Of a stretch of 64,000 nucleotides of DNA, positions 1-12,424 are shown piece by piece. A program made the position numbers and the translations under genes. How positions within the stretch are numbered: the stretch's first letter is position 1; the number at the start of each line of letters is the position of its first letter. The notes beneath the pieces were generated by a model that worked only from the letters and a program-made list of their open reading frames with translations, did not search any database and was not told the origin of the DNA. The DNA comes from Trichoplax adhaerens (lineage: Eukaryota > Placozoa > Uniplacotomia > Trichoplacea > Trichoplacidae), in the NCBI RefSeq assembly GCF_000150275.1, contig NW_002060951.1, positions 1,560,297 to 1,624,296 on the forward strand, in the 5' to 3' direction.

Positions 1-2866
1 GAAAAAACCTGCTCCTATTTCATTCATATCTCACCGTTGCTGAGGCAATATTTCCACTGAATATCGATGATGTTATTGCTAGGGATGCGGTTTGAAAGCA
101 TGCAAAACCAGTGCCTTGAATACCTCGGGTAATAAGACAAAATCCAACAAATGCCGCATTATTCAGAATGTGTGGTAAAAACCTAGGAGAACGATGGAAA
201 GAAGATATACTCTTATGAGATATATTGCTACATGTATAAATTCAGCTAGTTATAGCGAGTAATACCACATACTTTTTTACTTCTATTTTACATCAATGAA
301 CGACTAAACAATTTTGACTAGATTGAGGCTAGGTACGTAAATTAAATAGCAGATACTCGTAAATTGTAAAGAACTCGATCATAATGTATTTATTAGAAAT
401 GCTAATTACGGCAATACTAAAGACTTGCTTTATACTATACTGGAATATAGAATAATCTGAAAATTTTTAAAATTCCTCTATTTCATCAAAATACTCGTAC
501 TATCTTATGCAAGGGTGTGACGATAGAATTTATAATATCTCTTAAAGTAAATTGTATTATAATAGTAGTAATAATGCAGTCCAGTACACATATTGATAAT
601 AAATATATAATCTACGAATTCAACTCGACAGAAGGCGAATTACAGTACACGATTAACAACTACAACACCGCATCCTACAAACTTACCCAAAGATTACGCT
701 ACAGCATGATTCAATCAATATGCCAACGCTTAAAACAAACACAACCCCAATATGAGGCATCTTTTAATTGGTGGAGTATGAAATAGAAAAATAAGTAATA
801 TTTAAAAATTTTGTAATTAATGAAATATCAAGTCTCAATTTTTATACAGTTTATCGAATACGACGATACTAAACAATATAGCACAGTATCTGAAACGATA
901 CCCCGTACTATTAATATACAGTTACAATTGTTCCTACAGTGCTGAACTACTCTCGATAAGAACAGTTTACACATATAATACAGATTTCGAAGAAATTTAG
1001 AAAGAACTGTAATAGAGATTGTCAGCATCTAAAGAATTAACTCACCATCAACCCACATACGAAAGAAAATAGAAAGTTAGTAGCCGGATATATAGCGAAG
1101 ATTAAGCCAACTTCAAACTGATTGACATTTCTGTTGTGAGCCTGAAACCGATTACAAGAATAAAATGAATACTATCCAATTTCCTCTTTCACTCGGAATA
1201 TAATCTGATTGTCTTTAACGGGCTATCAATTAACTAATTAATTACATTATACTGTATATATTATATCATATATATTACAGCAACACACAAAATTAGGAAA
1301 TTTGCACACAACTCATTGCTGAAGATAGCATACCAAGGAATTTTAATTAACACAGGATTTACGATTGCTGCTGTCAAAAATAAATTCATTCACGATTGGG
1401 GAGTAAAATAGTCTACGTGATGTAGTATAACATGTCAAACGTTAGCTTAATTATCACTTCAACAATATTGCGTTGCTACAGTTTAAATTGTTAATAATCA
1501 AGTTTTTTGTAATAAGCAATTAATCCAATTGTCGATCTTACATTCTATTGTATCTGTATCACTTGATTTTTAAACATAGACTTCCTATTATTTAATTATA
1601 GTCATTTTCTTTCAATTCAATTCGAAAGAACATCGATTAGTAATTAATTGATTTACTTAACGGCTATCAATATTTAGACAATCAGATTGAGTTCAGAAAT
1701 ATTGTATAATACAACATCAACTACGGTTTACGGGATTACCGTAATAATAACATACAAGTAATACTGCTCACATAACTCAGTTTAATCATGGATTACTATT
1801 TAGTAATTGTCATTACCACAGTTGTGACATAGATAACTTTCCCTATTGAAAATATTGCTAGTTCTTAGTGAAATTATCTTATCAGCTAAATACTTAAGAC
1901 CCGCTCCACACTAGATAAAAATTCTTTTTATTAGCATAAAAGAAATTTTACTACAACTTCATCAGCCTCCTCTAGCTAGTTAATTATGAAGCTCTAGATA
2001 TCTAGCTCTTTTATACTTTTAATATGCTTAACCTACACAAAAGTGATATAATCAAAATACATATAAATTGTAAATTTAAAGTCTATAACAAGTTTAGCAT
2101 CGATTTACATGAGACAGAATCTTATTAATTCATTTTACATGCTATTTTAGTTTGATAATTAACAGCTAGAGTAGTCATATTGTCTGACACTAATATACGA
2201 AAATAGCCATTTTAAATTATATCACTCCAAATTCCTATTAACAACATAATGTCTAACCCATCTCTGTCATCATCTATATTTTCTAACAATTAACAATTTA
2301 ATGGTACTTCCATCAACAGTTTTACTAGTACAATTAACATTAACCATTTCTCTATTAAATCTGTTCATGAATACTCCCTTCAGACAATATAAATTTTATC
2401 TTTACATTATCCATATCGTAACAGTAATCCATGATTTAGTTATTATCCATGTTGAATATTGAATGGCAAAAAATTACCCACAACGTGCTGTACCTTTTTA
2501 CGTATTTAAGTAAGGGTATACTCGTACGTATGACAAACCTACGTTACGAAGTGACTTTATAAAATGTTAAAGTGTATGCAATCTATTATTTTATATTTTA
2601 TTTGTCAAATTCTATATTCTTCTCCTAAGTATGTAAATCATGTAGAAAAGTACAGTGCTGTAGAATGACATCCACGAGATTGTAAACAAGAGATACGATT
2701 AACTTACCACTGTTGGAAAGAATGGGGCAAGGACAGCATACATTGTTGTCACCAGAAAGCTGAGAATAGATAACAGCCCTAAGATGATTATCTTCGTTCG
2801 ACGGTTAAACGTAGGTTGTAATATATCAACAGTCCCATCCTGAATTTTATCGGTAGCATCATCCAT
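1..2866 (-). CDS. SLC18B1-like: SLC18B1-like MFS transporter, first four exons (continues off the left edge)
   Basis: Four exons are visible on the minus strand: 2708-2866, 1046-1141, 687-760 and 35-182, together 159 codons ending in phase 0 at a GTGAGA donor. The start ATG at 2866 has an in-frame TAG just upstream. Exon 1 carries TM1 and the FFPTV motif; exon 2 (AHNRNVNQFEVGLIF) carries TM2; exon 3 (PHIGVVFVL) leads into TM3; exon 4 holds the MFS-typical RGIQGTGFACFQTA. Exon lengths after the first (96, 74, 148) and their phases are identical to those of the transporter genes at 44607-49194 and 52650-57063, which is strong support despite low identity. The family is related to vesicular amine transporters; vertebrate SLC18B1 is reported to carry polyamines, but the substrate here is unknown. 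About two thirds of the protein lies outside the window. Confidence 0.85.
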
Positions 2867-3609
2867 CTAGATGGTAGCATTGTATTGATTATACTGGTGC
2901 GAGTGTACCTCCACTTGCGTAGCCAAAGACTACTGCAAAGACGTTGAAGATTTTGGAAGCAAACTTATCACTTTGTACTTTCAAGGATACAACACGTTAC
3001 CAATCTGCCTTTGCCTTGAATGGCGTTCCAAAAATATCCTTTTTAACTTTAGTTTATATACTGTACTTATATTGCATCGATGACTATAATATAGTATACG
3101 TTAAAAGGTTTCAACCTAAAGTTTCGAAAGAAAAAAGTTCATGGTGTGAACGTACTTTTAAGTGTGGTGGAGTGCCAAAATTGACTAGAAGTATTGTTTC
3201 TGTGCTTCCAATAATAATAATAGGCTACAATTGTTAACATCCTTCATTATCGTCCCGCAACACAATCCTCATCATATAGTACCGTAATTGCAAAGTACAA
3301 TCTCACGGAGTTGTAAAAATTCTTTTTTTAGAAATTCCTGATAATAACGTAATGCACAGTCATGGACAACTTTATAATAGGGGTATGATTGTGGCTGGTG
3401 AAACTTTGGGGAAAAATGGATAAACAATTTTTTTTAAAGAAATGCCGTGTACCTAGAAGAAGGTCTGTACTAGTATGCTTGGCATTACAGTAGTCAACGA
3501 ACGTTAACCTGCCAATGTTCGACCATCCTCCTGTCTGTTACCTAAGATTGAACTTCATTGAATGAATTATTCGATTCGACAATCGATCCCCATTGCAATC
3601 CTCTAATCT

Positions 3610-3930
3610 GTAGACTGTACAGTGTACAGTAGTGTAACAAGGTACACAGTATACTGTACTATACAGAATCAAGCTATCGAAATCTGTTAGCTGATCTGAA
3701 TCAATGCTTGTTTTTGTCGCCTTGGCTAATAGCTGTCCTAGTTTGGCAACACCTTTACCGATGCTGAGTCTGTAGGTAAGTTAGCACTCTATGGTCCTAC
3801 AGTACTGTACAGTACTGTACGGTGTGGTACAGGTTATTGTACAGAGATGTTTTGTACTGTAGAGATCTTCACGGTCTGGTCCGAGTCATGGTCTACTAGT
3901 CTACAGTACTGTACACTGTACACTGTAACC
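3610..3930. repeat. Palindromic TACTGTACAGTA-type repeat island
   Basis: Overlapping perfect and near-perfect copies of the self-complementary core TACTGTACAGTA and the variant ACTGTACACTGTA occur at about 3617-3665, 3795-3860 and 3898-3930. Further islands lie at about 4083-4110 and 4780-4860. They are confined to the gap between genes and have no coding frame. They could be decayed palindromic elements or locally expanded short motifs; no terminal repeats or target-site duplications could be defined. Confidence 0.6.
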
Positions 3931-4448
3931 ACTAGTATTAAATGGACAATTGAGAAAAAGCGGAGTTTTCGGGGAGTTAGAGCCCATCCCTTTTAGACCT
4001 CTTTATTAGAACACAGTATTATCAGTTCAGGAAAGGAATTCTTCAGTTATTTTGCTAATGTGCTGTATTTTATTTCTCTTACTCTACTGTACAGTACAGT
4101 ATACTATTGACTGAGTAAAGTACTCTATATAAACTATCAACTTAAGAAGCCATGAGCATAAAAAATCAGTCCATTTTCAACTTGCCGGAGTTTTATCACC
4201 GGTAAAATTCTTGCCTGTCATGACTTACTCATATACTGTACGAAAGGGAAGAGCAGACTTTGAAATCTTAGCTAGTCTCTGAAATTTTTAACTTTTAATA
4301 CAAGCCTACAAGGTCTCTACGCAGTAGTACATATAATATGAAGTCATTTGAATTGCAATAAAGGAAGTCGATTTTTCCATCGAAATTCTAAAACGAAGGT
4401 AAAACATACATACTGTACACTATGAGTCTATGACTGTACAAAATAACT

Positions 4449-4505
4449 TATTATTATTGTTATTATTATTATTACTAGTGCAAACTCCCGTCGCTTTGCT
4501 GACGG
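4449..4505. repeat. (TTA)n microsatellite followed by dispersed motif, copy 1
   Basis: A TTA repeat tract at about 4449-4475 runs straight into TAGTGCAAACTCCCGTCGC and then TTTGCTGACGG. The same motif follows a TA repeat about 255 bases further on, so the unit is a microsatellite plus a fixed GC-richer tag. Confidence 0.6.
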
Positions 4506-4701
4506 TTTACGATAATGTGCTCATTTAACAGATAGTATTACCATTTGTCGTAGACCTGTCAGAGGTTCAGTAACTTTATACCGTGTACTGTGTAGTAGTA
4601 AAGTGTATGACATATACTGTACATACCGCATTTCTCTAATCTTACAGTAACTCTCCATTTTTAGCTATGTGGAACACTCTTACCCACTCATTCATACTGT
4701 A

Positions 4702-4760
4702 TAATATATATATATATATATATGTATATATTAGTGCAAGCTCCCGTCGCTTTACTGTCG
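4702..4760. repeat. (TA)n microsatellite followed by dispersed motif, copy 2
   Basis: A TA tract at about 4702-4731 is followed by TAGTGCAAGCTCCCGTCGC then TTTACTGTCG. It differs from copy 1 at three positions over the roughly 29 shared bases, although the preceding microsatellite differs. Confidence 0.6.
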
Positions 4761-5919
4761 AAGGTTTTACCTAGTCTTACCTTGATTTACAGTACAGTAC
4801 TGTAGTATACAGTACTATATACCCGAGTGTACCGTCTATACACTGTACTGTCCAGTAGAAATGGCCCCGCATAGAAAAACTGTGCATGATGAATATATAT
4901 TGAGTTAAACCAGCGTTTAACGCTGTATTTCAGCATAGTACCACTGTGCTAGTGTGTTTCTGCTTAGTATGTTACTCTACTGTATCACCATCGCTACCGG
5001 CAAAATGGTTGATGATTAATCAACAACGTCAAGTAAGGTTCTAAAATCCTCTCTCATTTTTTTCTATTGAAGTTAGATGGCATATCATTAAATACCGAAA
5101 AATAGAGTGGTATATCGTTAATTTTCCCTTGAAGTTATTGCCGTCTACATGTATAATATATAGGTTCAAATTGACATTTACCAAGCGTAGAAAATTAGCC
5201 GATCAAGCCTAGTGTTGATGTAAATGAAGATGTGGTAGCATCTTTTTCTGTTGATGGCGCTGACTTACTGTCTTCCATCAATAATCTTGTAGAGTAAATT
5301 AAGTTGATCGAAAATTTGACATTGGATTGTTATAGCACAAGGACAATATCCTTCAAGAGAAGGATAGATATTCTGTACGAGCGATCGCTAAAATAGCACA
5401 TTACCAACTATACAAATGGGATAGTGTATAGCCCTACTGCAGCATATACTACACCTACGCATATTCTGTGGCAGAGAGTGAGAACAGTCACTAGAAAATA
5501 CAACAATTCAACTGTAATCAAATAACAAAATGCGTAAACAACGATCTTAACATGACTTAATTAATGATAAAATACTAACTAGTGAATAAAATTGGTCCTC
5601 CACGCTAACAGTGTTCAGTAGTGTACTACAAAACACCATAGAAATACAATAATAGCCAAGTAGTTACACATCCAATGACTGTAGATAATAATGTTTCATG
5701 TAGTATATGATCCAAAAAAGTGAAATATTAGGGTTATCGTTCTGATCATAACTGAATAGTGCAATACACTTTACCTTCATAAAATACGTAGAAAGTTTTC
5801 TAATACTTGCTTGCTTTATCTGTTATACCATGATAATAGCAAGAATTCAACATCAGCCGATTATTCTCGCCTTGGCCGTGTCCAACTGCAAGTAATCTGG
5901 ACATCATTTAGAATAGAAT

Positions 5920-8900
5920 ATGGCAAGTTGTGCTGCTATCACCAATATCCGTGCCAATAATAATAATAAGAATAATAATATGAATAATACCGTGGATAAT
6001 AGCCATCGATTACCTGTGGAGGTATGGCACTTAATTTTTCAGTACTTGGATGTTCTCGATTTATGCCGCTGTTGTCAAGTGTGTAATCAATGGAATCAAC
6101 TCATTTGTGGCAATGATCGAACTTACTGGCAACGATTATATCTTCATAATCGTCACCATATTCATCCGAATTGGCCTAATGATAGTGATAAAGACATTGT
6201 GTCATGGATGAAAGCGATTAAACATAATTACTTGGTTCAACACTTTTGGTCTAGATTAGGTGATGAAAATTCTCTACTTGCCAACTTATTCCGCAATCGT
6301 AAACGTGGCTTGGCATTACCACGTTTTAATACTGTTACCGTTGGTCGTGGCCAAGATTACGACCAATTAGTAGTTGCCTTAACCAGCATCCCTAGTCATG
6401 AATTTATTCGTATCATCGTCTATCCTGGACGCTATCAAGGTAATCTTGTTACCATTAAACGAACTGCTCCTCTCGAAATAATTGGCCATGGCGATAGAAA
6501 GGATATTATAATTGACATACCACTGATTCAGCAGGGTTTCAATATGCGATGTGAAAATGTCACATTCAAATGTGATGATGGCTATAACCGACGAATCGAG
6601 GTAAAATAATCTTTTCGTTCTAAATAATTATAAACATGATTAAAGTTTCTACACATTATATCATCTTCAATACGGAATATTTGAAGGAAGCATAAAGATA
6701 GATTGTAGCGTATTTTGCCTTGTCGTACCGGAAAATGTAGATTATGGCATAGACAATATATCGCAATTGCAATCGGCAAATATTTCATTTCTATCATTAA
6801 TTGTGCTTACTGATACTAATATCACTCGCGAATGACAACTAGTTAACATCCTTTTTAAGTCATGAATAAATAAATACGGGTGCTCCTATCGCATTGGGTA
6901 CAAATTTAATTTTATTTGAGTTAAAAAATTGGATATAAAGACATAAAATAGTATATTATGCCAGTAAAAATTAGATCTATGACGTACTTTTAAATTCCCT
7001 ATTCTATTTATCAATGCTATAATATCGAAGGATTAGTTGTAATAGTTACACATGTCGTAATGATATTATAGTGAAAGCAAATGTATCTTTCACCGGCCCC
7101 TTTACATGCCAAGTGCGCTAACATTGTAACACGATACTTCATTATCATACAGTAGTCGCTCATGCCGCAACGATTGATCGTACAGAAAGGGAATTCATCC
7201 ATATTTTGCTGTTGTTTGTATTAGATGAAATTTTTTTTCTAAGTTATTACTTTTTTATCTGCTAATTAGATGATAGCAATATGAATAAGCTAAACAATAT
7301 ATGTTTACTTGATTAACTACTTGTAGGTCACGTCTGGTCATTTACAGATGGATATATGTTTAATTGATTGTTTTGCTATTACCATCCATTTCCCCGGTAG
7401 CGGCCATATACGCTATTGTGAATTAATTGGTTATTCCTATATTTGGCTCTATGATGCCGATATTGGTCTGATTGAACATTGTAAATTTGTGAACACTTCA
7501 GAGTCTATTTTCGTCGCGGGATGGGATCGAATCGATAATCGCAAATTTCGATCGATCCATTTTACTAAACATTGGTATGAGTTTGTTGTAGTTGATAATA
7601 AGTGTCCGAATTCATGGGATAAGAAAGAATCCACGAGTAGTTTACATAATGAGAACGACGCCAACATATCCAATAGTAATAGCAGCTTATCAAATGAATA
7701 TAACGTCATTGCTGACAAAGCTAAAACTATATCGAATTTAGTACATGGACTTGTTTCAACCGACGATTTGAATAGCATCCATAATAGCATCAGCCATGGA
7801 TCTAATTGTAGCAATAATGAAGATCCTAACCCTCGACAATCTAGCAATCTTGAAGAAAGTGCTCCTTCTTGCAATGTAGAATGCACCGATATAGAATGTA
7901 ATAATATGGAAAGTACATCGGTTAGATCTGTACGAACTGATGAAAGTTGTAATGATAGCGATGCGTTGTATCAAAATTTTCATTTAATGAGCGATCAAGA
8001 TAACGATTCACGTTACGGTAGAGATGATAACATATCAAGAATGGATCGTCAAATGTACGACATGAATTATTTGGATGTCGATGTAGGTGATTTAGCCGAA
8101 ATTTTATCGCATGAATATCTAGAATCTCCTACTAATCAACCTGATGATAACACCAGTATAACTGATGTCCTTAATGCTAGTAGTAAATCGTTGAATCAAT
8201 TACTTGCTAAGCATACAAAACCGCCTCAACCTAAATCGAAAGAGTTAGTGGAAGAAAACCTTAATGAAACCAAAGCAGTCATTATAAGAAATTGTTGTTT
8301 TATCAACTGTGAAGCGGTTATATCAATGCGTTCGCATGCTACAGTGAGCGTTGTAAACAATATGATGTCATCAATATCGCGTGGAGTACGCTGTGTGGGT
8401 GAATCTAGTTTATATATGATTGATAATTTCATTACCGACTGCCATCTATCTGGTGTTTATATTCGAGAGAAATCTACCGGTAAATATTTTCAATAGCAGA
8501 TATTAGTATTCTGGATACCCTTTTCATACGATTTTGTGTGCATTGTTTTCCTATTTCTGACCGTAATAAAGACTGCAAGCTATATTTAGGGTATATTTAG
8601 AATATAAACTTAATATGCGTAATCTCATCACTCACATAGGTTTAATCGATCGTAATATATTCATCGGTGTCGGCGAAGCAGCAATTGATATCAGAAGTGA
8701 AGCAAATCCAACGGTCCAGCGCAATGTAATTGAAGATGGCTTAAGGTCTGGAATTGTGATTATGGAGTACGGGCAGGGCAAAATATTATCTAATCTTATA
8801 GTCAGAAATAGAGAATCTGGTATTCATATTTTAATTAATGGCAAGACTATTATCTGGTAAGTATTTAGTAAGTAATTACGAGTTATACTAGTTAATAATT

Positions 8901-10247
8901 ACTCAGAGCAGCTACGAACTATATATACTGCAGTATATTCGAAGTTGTTTTTGACTACCATTGATGTGAAAATCACATTATCAATTGTAGCAATAATTTA
9001 ATAACTGAAAATGGCGCTGGTGGTATAACTGTTGGTGACTCAGGAAATGGTTTTATTATTGGCAATACGATTAAAGAAAGTCATTGGGCAGGTATCGATG
9101 TGTGCAATGGAGCAAAACCTTACATAGCTAGGAATGAAATTATAGACGGCGCATCCGTTGGTATTATCCTTGGAGATAATAGTGGTGGAAAGATAGAATT
9201 CAACAAAATTTCGGGTAGGATGTATGCGATATTTTAAGTGATAGTATGATTACTTTACAATTTTTGTTATAGATGATGAAACGGGCAAAAAATTACTTAC
9301 AAATGATGCTATCAAATTCTTAACAGCATCATTATTATTCTCTTTTGCTAAATTAATTATTGTCATATTATTGTCATATAGGTAACAATGGAGTTGGTAT
9401 TAGCGTCAGCTTAACGTCAAGTTCAGTAATACAATGGAATACAATTTGCGATAATACTTTCCATGGTGCATTGCTATCATCAGGAAATCACAATTATCAT
9501 ATCTATGATGAAATTGATAATTACAATGAACCCGATCAAAGTTTAATATCGTACAACTCCAAGCTGATATTTAACGTCTTTTGTCGTAACAAGAAATTTG
9601 GAATTTGCATCGATGGTTATAAAGTAGCATTCTTAAAAGGAAATAGCATTTTTGGCAATACGGAAGGAGGTTTGATTGTATCAAATACGTACGATGCAAA
9701 AATTATCGAAAACGATATCTCAGCTAATGGTGGATATGGAGTAGTAATCAGTAGTGACGGTAAAGCTACTCTTGATGGCAATGGAATCTATGACAATCAG
9801 GACTGCTGTGTTAAAATTGATGGACATTGTGCATTGAAGAATAACGATCTCTGCTGTAATATTAACAGTACTATTATAGTAGGCGCGACGGCAACGTCAT
9901 ATATTAGTAATAACCGGATATTTTCTAACGGATCATATGGTCTGTTTCTACAAGAAGGGTCACAATCTTTAATTGAAGATAATAAGATTTACTATTGTAA
10001 TAATGCAGCTGTACATAAGCATGAAAATTGTATAGCCACTCTGCAAAACAACTGCTGTTCGTTACATCCACCATCAACATCGATAAATCCTTCTGTTCCT
10101 TGGGCGGATGATACTAATACTGGACTAAGACCTTTGATTACTACGCCATTACAAGCACCTAAAATTTCACTACCTTCGTTACGTGCTGAATCATCTCCTA
10201 AAGGCTGTAATTGTGGACAGCCTAGTCAAGTATGCAATATTTTGTAA
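5920..10247 (+). CDS. FBXO10: FBXO10 orthologue, F-box and right-handed beta-helix protein
   Basis: Five exons, 5920-6600, 7327-8479, 8640-8856, 8991-9214 and 9382-10247, give 1046 aa; phases agree at each junction. After an Asn-rich start (AAT repeats, residues 13-23) comes an F-box at about 31-76 (LPVEVWHLIFQYLDVLDLCR), which should bind SKP1 in an SCF ubiquitin ligase. HPNWPNDSDKDIVSW and TSGHLQMDICL match FBXO10 rather than FBXO11. A Ser/Asn/Asp-rich low-complexity insert spans about 320-540. Parallel beta-helix (CASH/PbH1) repeats such as NVIEDGLRSGIVI follow and presumably bind substrate. The C-terminus is CNIL, a CaaX-type box whose final Leu suits geranylgeranylation. Human FBXO10, from memory 956 aa, also ends in a CaaX box and promotes BCL2 degradation; the substrate here is unknown. 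FBXO11 is excluded by the absence of its UBR zinc finger. Confidence 0.95.
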
Positions 10248-12424
10248 TCTATTTGCGATCATCATCGTTTACAATAACGACAATCGCTTCGTAAAGTAAA
10301 TTGTACATGTGTATTTTTATTTTACTTAAACTTTCAGCTACCTATCGCTAATCGTACTGTATATTAATTGCCTGCTCGTGTGGCAGCATTACGTAGGCCT
10401 CAACTGAATGACATGCATGCCTGGCATGTGCTCATATTCGTAGCATATGAGCAATGTTTCATCAACAGTGTTGTAATATAACAACTACAGCACTAATTTT
10501 ACCTTAGTAAATAGAACGTAAAAGTGAAGTTAATTAGGGGCCAGTTATAATATTTTTAAGTTATCAAGTTTTAAGCATGGCTGTCTCATCATATGTCCAA
10601 TATAAATGTGATATGTATGTAATATGTAAATATAAGTATATATGCACAATATATTCTACTTCGACCTTAAAACTTCCACATGTAACACCTATTTTATGAA
10701 TTACTACTTCGAATATTATATTTAAGCAAATTTCAGATAAAATATGTATTACTAGACATGATATTATTCCATCACTTGACCAGCGCTATGATATATTATT
10801 AAGCTAGATGTTCCAATTAATATGAATTTACAGACCTTTATGATATAGTGCCAAAATCCTGATTGCATTTCTAACATTGATTCTTTCGGAGAGAATTATT
10901 CTTTTTGGCCGTTAATTATGAAGCCTTACTTAAAGAAGCGTATTAAACGTTCTTGTATACTATTATTTTACTTTATCAAATATCAAACTGTAATAATCGA
11001 TTTATTTGTACATTTAGAAGCGATGAAAATAGTTAGCATAATAATTTGATTGATAATATTATATAGGAATGTATAAATGCGTAATGTAGCTGGATGTTCC
11101 AAACAAGTATTCATCGAATAGATTTAATATCGATAGATCAGAATTAGCTGCACGGGAAATACAATTGTGTATTGTTGCGCACATTATTCAAAACAGAATA
11201 ATACAGCATGGCGATATTTTTGAGTTGGTACATCTATAATTAATGTTTATTAATTTATGATCTGTTATCCGATATATATTATACAAGGTATAATTGATTA
11301 GTTAAGAATTATTATATAAATTTCCTTTTATTTACCCTTATTTCATGTTTGGTGTCTTAAAATATATTAGCAATTATTACTATTATAGTATTCGTGTTAA
11401 ACAAATATAATTAGTAAAATAAGGTAATAGAGATATGGTAAAACTGAAGACTAGCACATCAGATGCGCTAGCAAACCTGTTGTACAGTGCATCAATACAA
11501 GAAATTTGTTGATGAGCACATTCATTAGTAAGTTAGAGGACAGTGAATTACTATTAAATGGGTTGTCATTGAAATTTTTTGATAAGTAGATAATTATGTC
11601 ATCATGCACATAAAATATTCTTTATAAATTTGCATACAGAATTAAAAATACATGTATCAGTCTTCGACAATTAATCCAATGATTTGTATTGATTCGTTAA
11701 TCCGAATCTGAATCAGCAATTTCCCATGCTTGCTTGCTAAAGAAGGAATCACCTAAGGTGTTATAATAGAAGTTGACACTGTTAGTAAATGAGTATACTC
11801 GTATTTGCATGTAAAGTTTATAGCATTTGATAAGTGAATTACTTCAAAAGTATATTACAGGTGCAATTAGGCCTACGATAGATATAATAATAAATAAAGG
11901 AATGCTATTACAGTGGGCTGTAATTGCTAGGTAGATGGCAAGATGTAGATGCCTTGATCAGTAATTAGTAGTGTAGTATTGTACCACCTTTCCGGGTGAG
12001 TCAGCAAATGAAAGGTTGACATAAGTGTTTGAACCAGTAGGTACTTAGCTCTTAAATTAATTAATACACAAGTACGGGTATAGTTTGGTAATCATGATTT
12101 ATGCTTTCATATTCAAGTCTATGAGACGTAACATACTCGATAGTATAAAACAAAATAAAATGTATGGACAGCAGTAACCGAATATTTACAAAGAACTTGA
12201 ATGTAAAGGCATAAATCATGAACTAAGTAGAGTGCTGGTTCACTGCATGTCGACGTATATTTGTTCTAGGGTACGTCTACAATAGGCGTCTCATTTAACT
12301 TCTTTTACCTGTAATACGATATACTATAAAGTGTTATTGCACCGGTTTAAACTAAACAGTAAATGTTTAATTATTATATTTTGTAGTCTCAATTTGATAG
12401 AAATACCTAATGGAATAAAAATAC
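10248..12424. other. Intergenic between convergent FBXO10 and FBXO16
   Basis: This AT-rich stretch of about 2.2 kb has no open frame with family resemblance, no splice-consistent exon and no obvious repeat. It should hold the 3' UTRs of both convergent genes, but no convincing AATAAA placement was found close to either stop codon. Confidence 0.6.

Larger units (their letters stand above)
2867..5919. other. Intergenic, repeat-rich, divergent promoter side of transporter and FBXO10
   Basis: About 3 kb separate the divergent transporter and FBXO10 genes. The stretch holds several TACTGTACAGTA-type palindromic islands, two microsatellites and two copies of a short dispersed motif, listed separately. 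I see no convincing exon. The 97-codon frame at 2944-3237 has no family resemblance or splice context. Promoters for both genes presumably lie here but cannot be pointed to. Confidence 0.6.

Noticed and set aside
517-786. 89-codon plus-strand frame
   Set aside because: It is the antisense of transporter exon 3 at 687-760 on the minus strand, which fits paralogue length and phase exactly.
2944-3237. 97-codon plus-strand frame upstream of the left transporter
   Set aside because: No recognised family, no splice context, and it sits in repeat-rich spacer; most likely chance.
7449-7886. 145-codon minus-strand frame
   Set aside because: Antisense shadow of FBXO10 exon 2, with no splice sites or family resemblance.
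5920-10247. FBXO11 as the identity of the beta-helix F-box gene
   Set aside because: No UBR zinc finger at the C-terminus. HPNWPND, the disordered insert position and the CaaX end all fit FBXO10.
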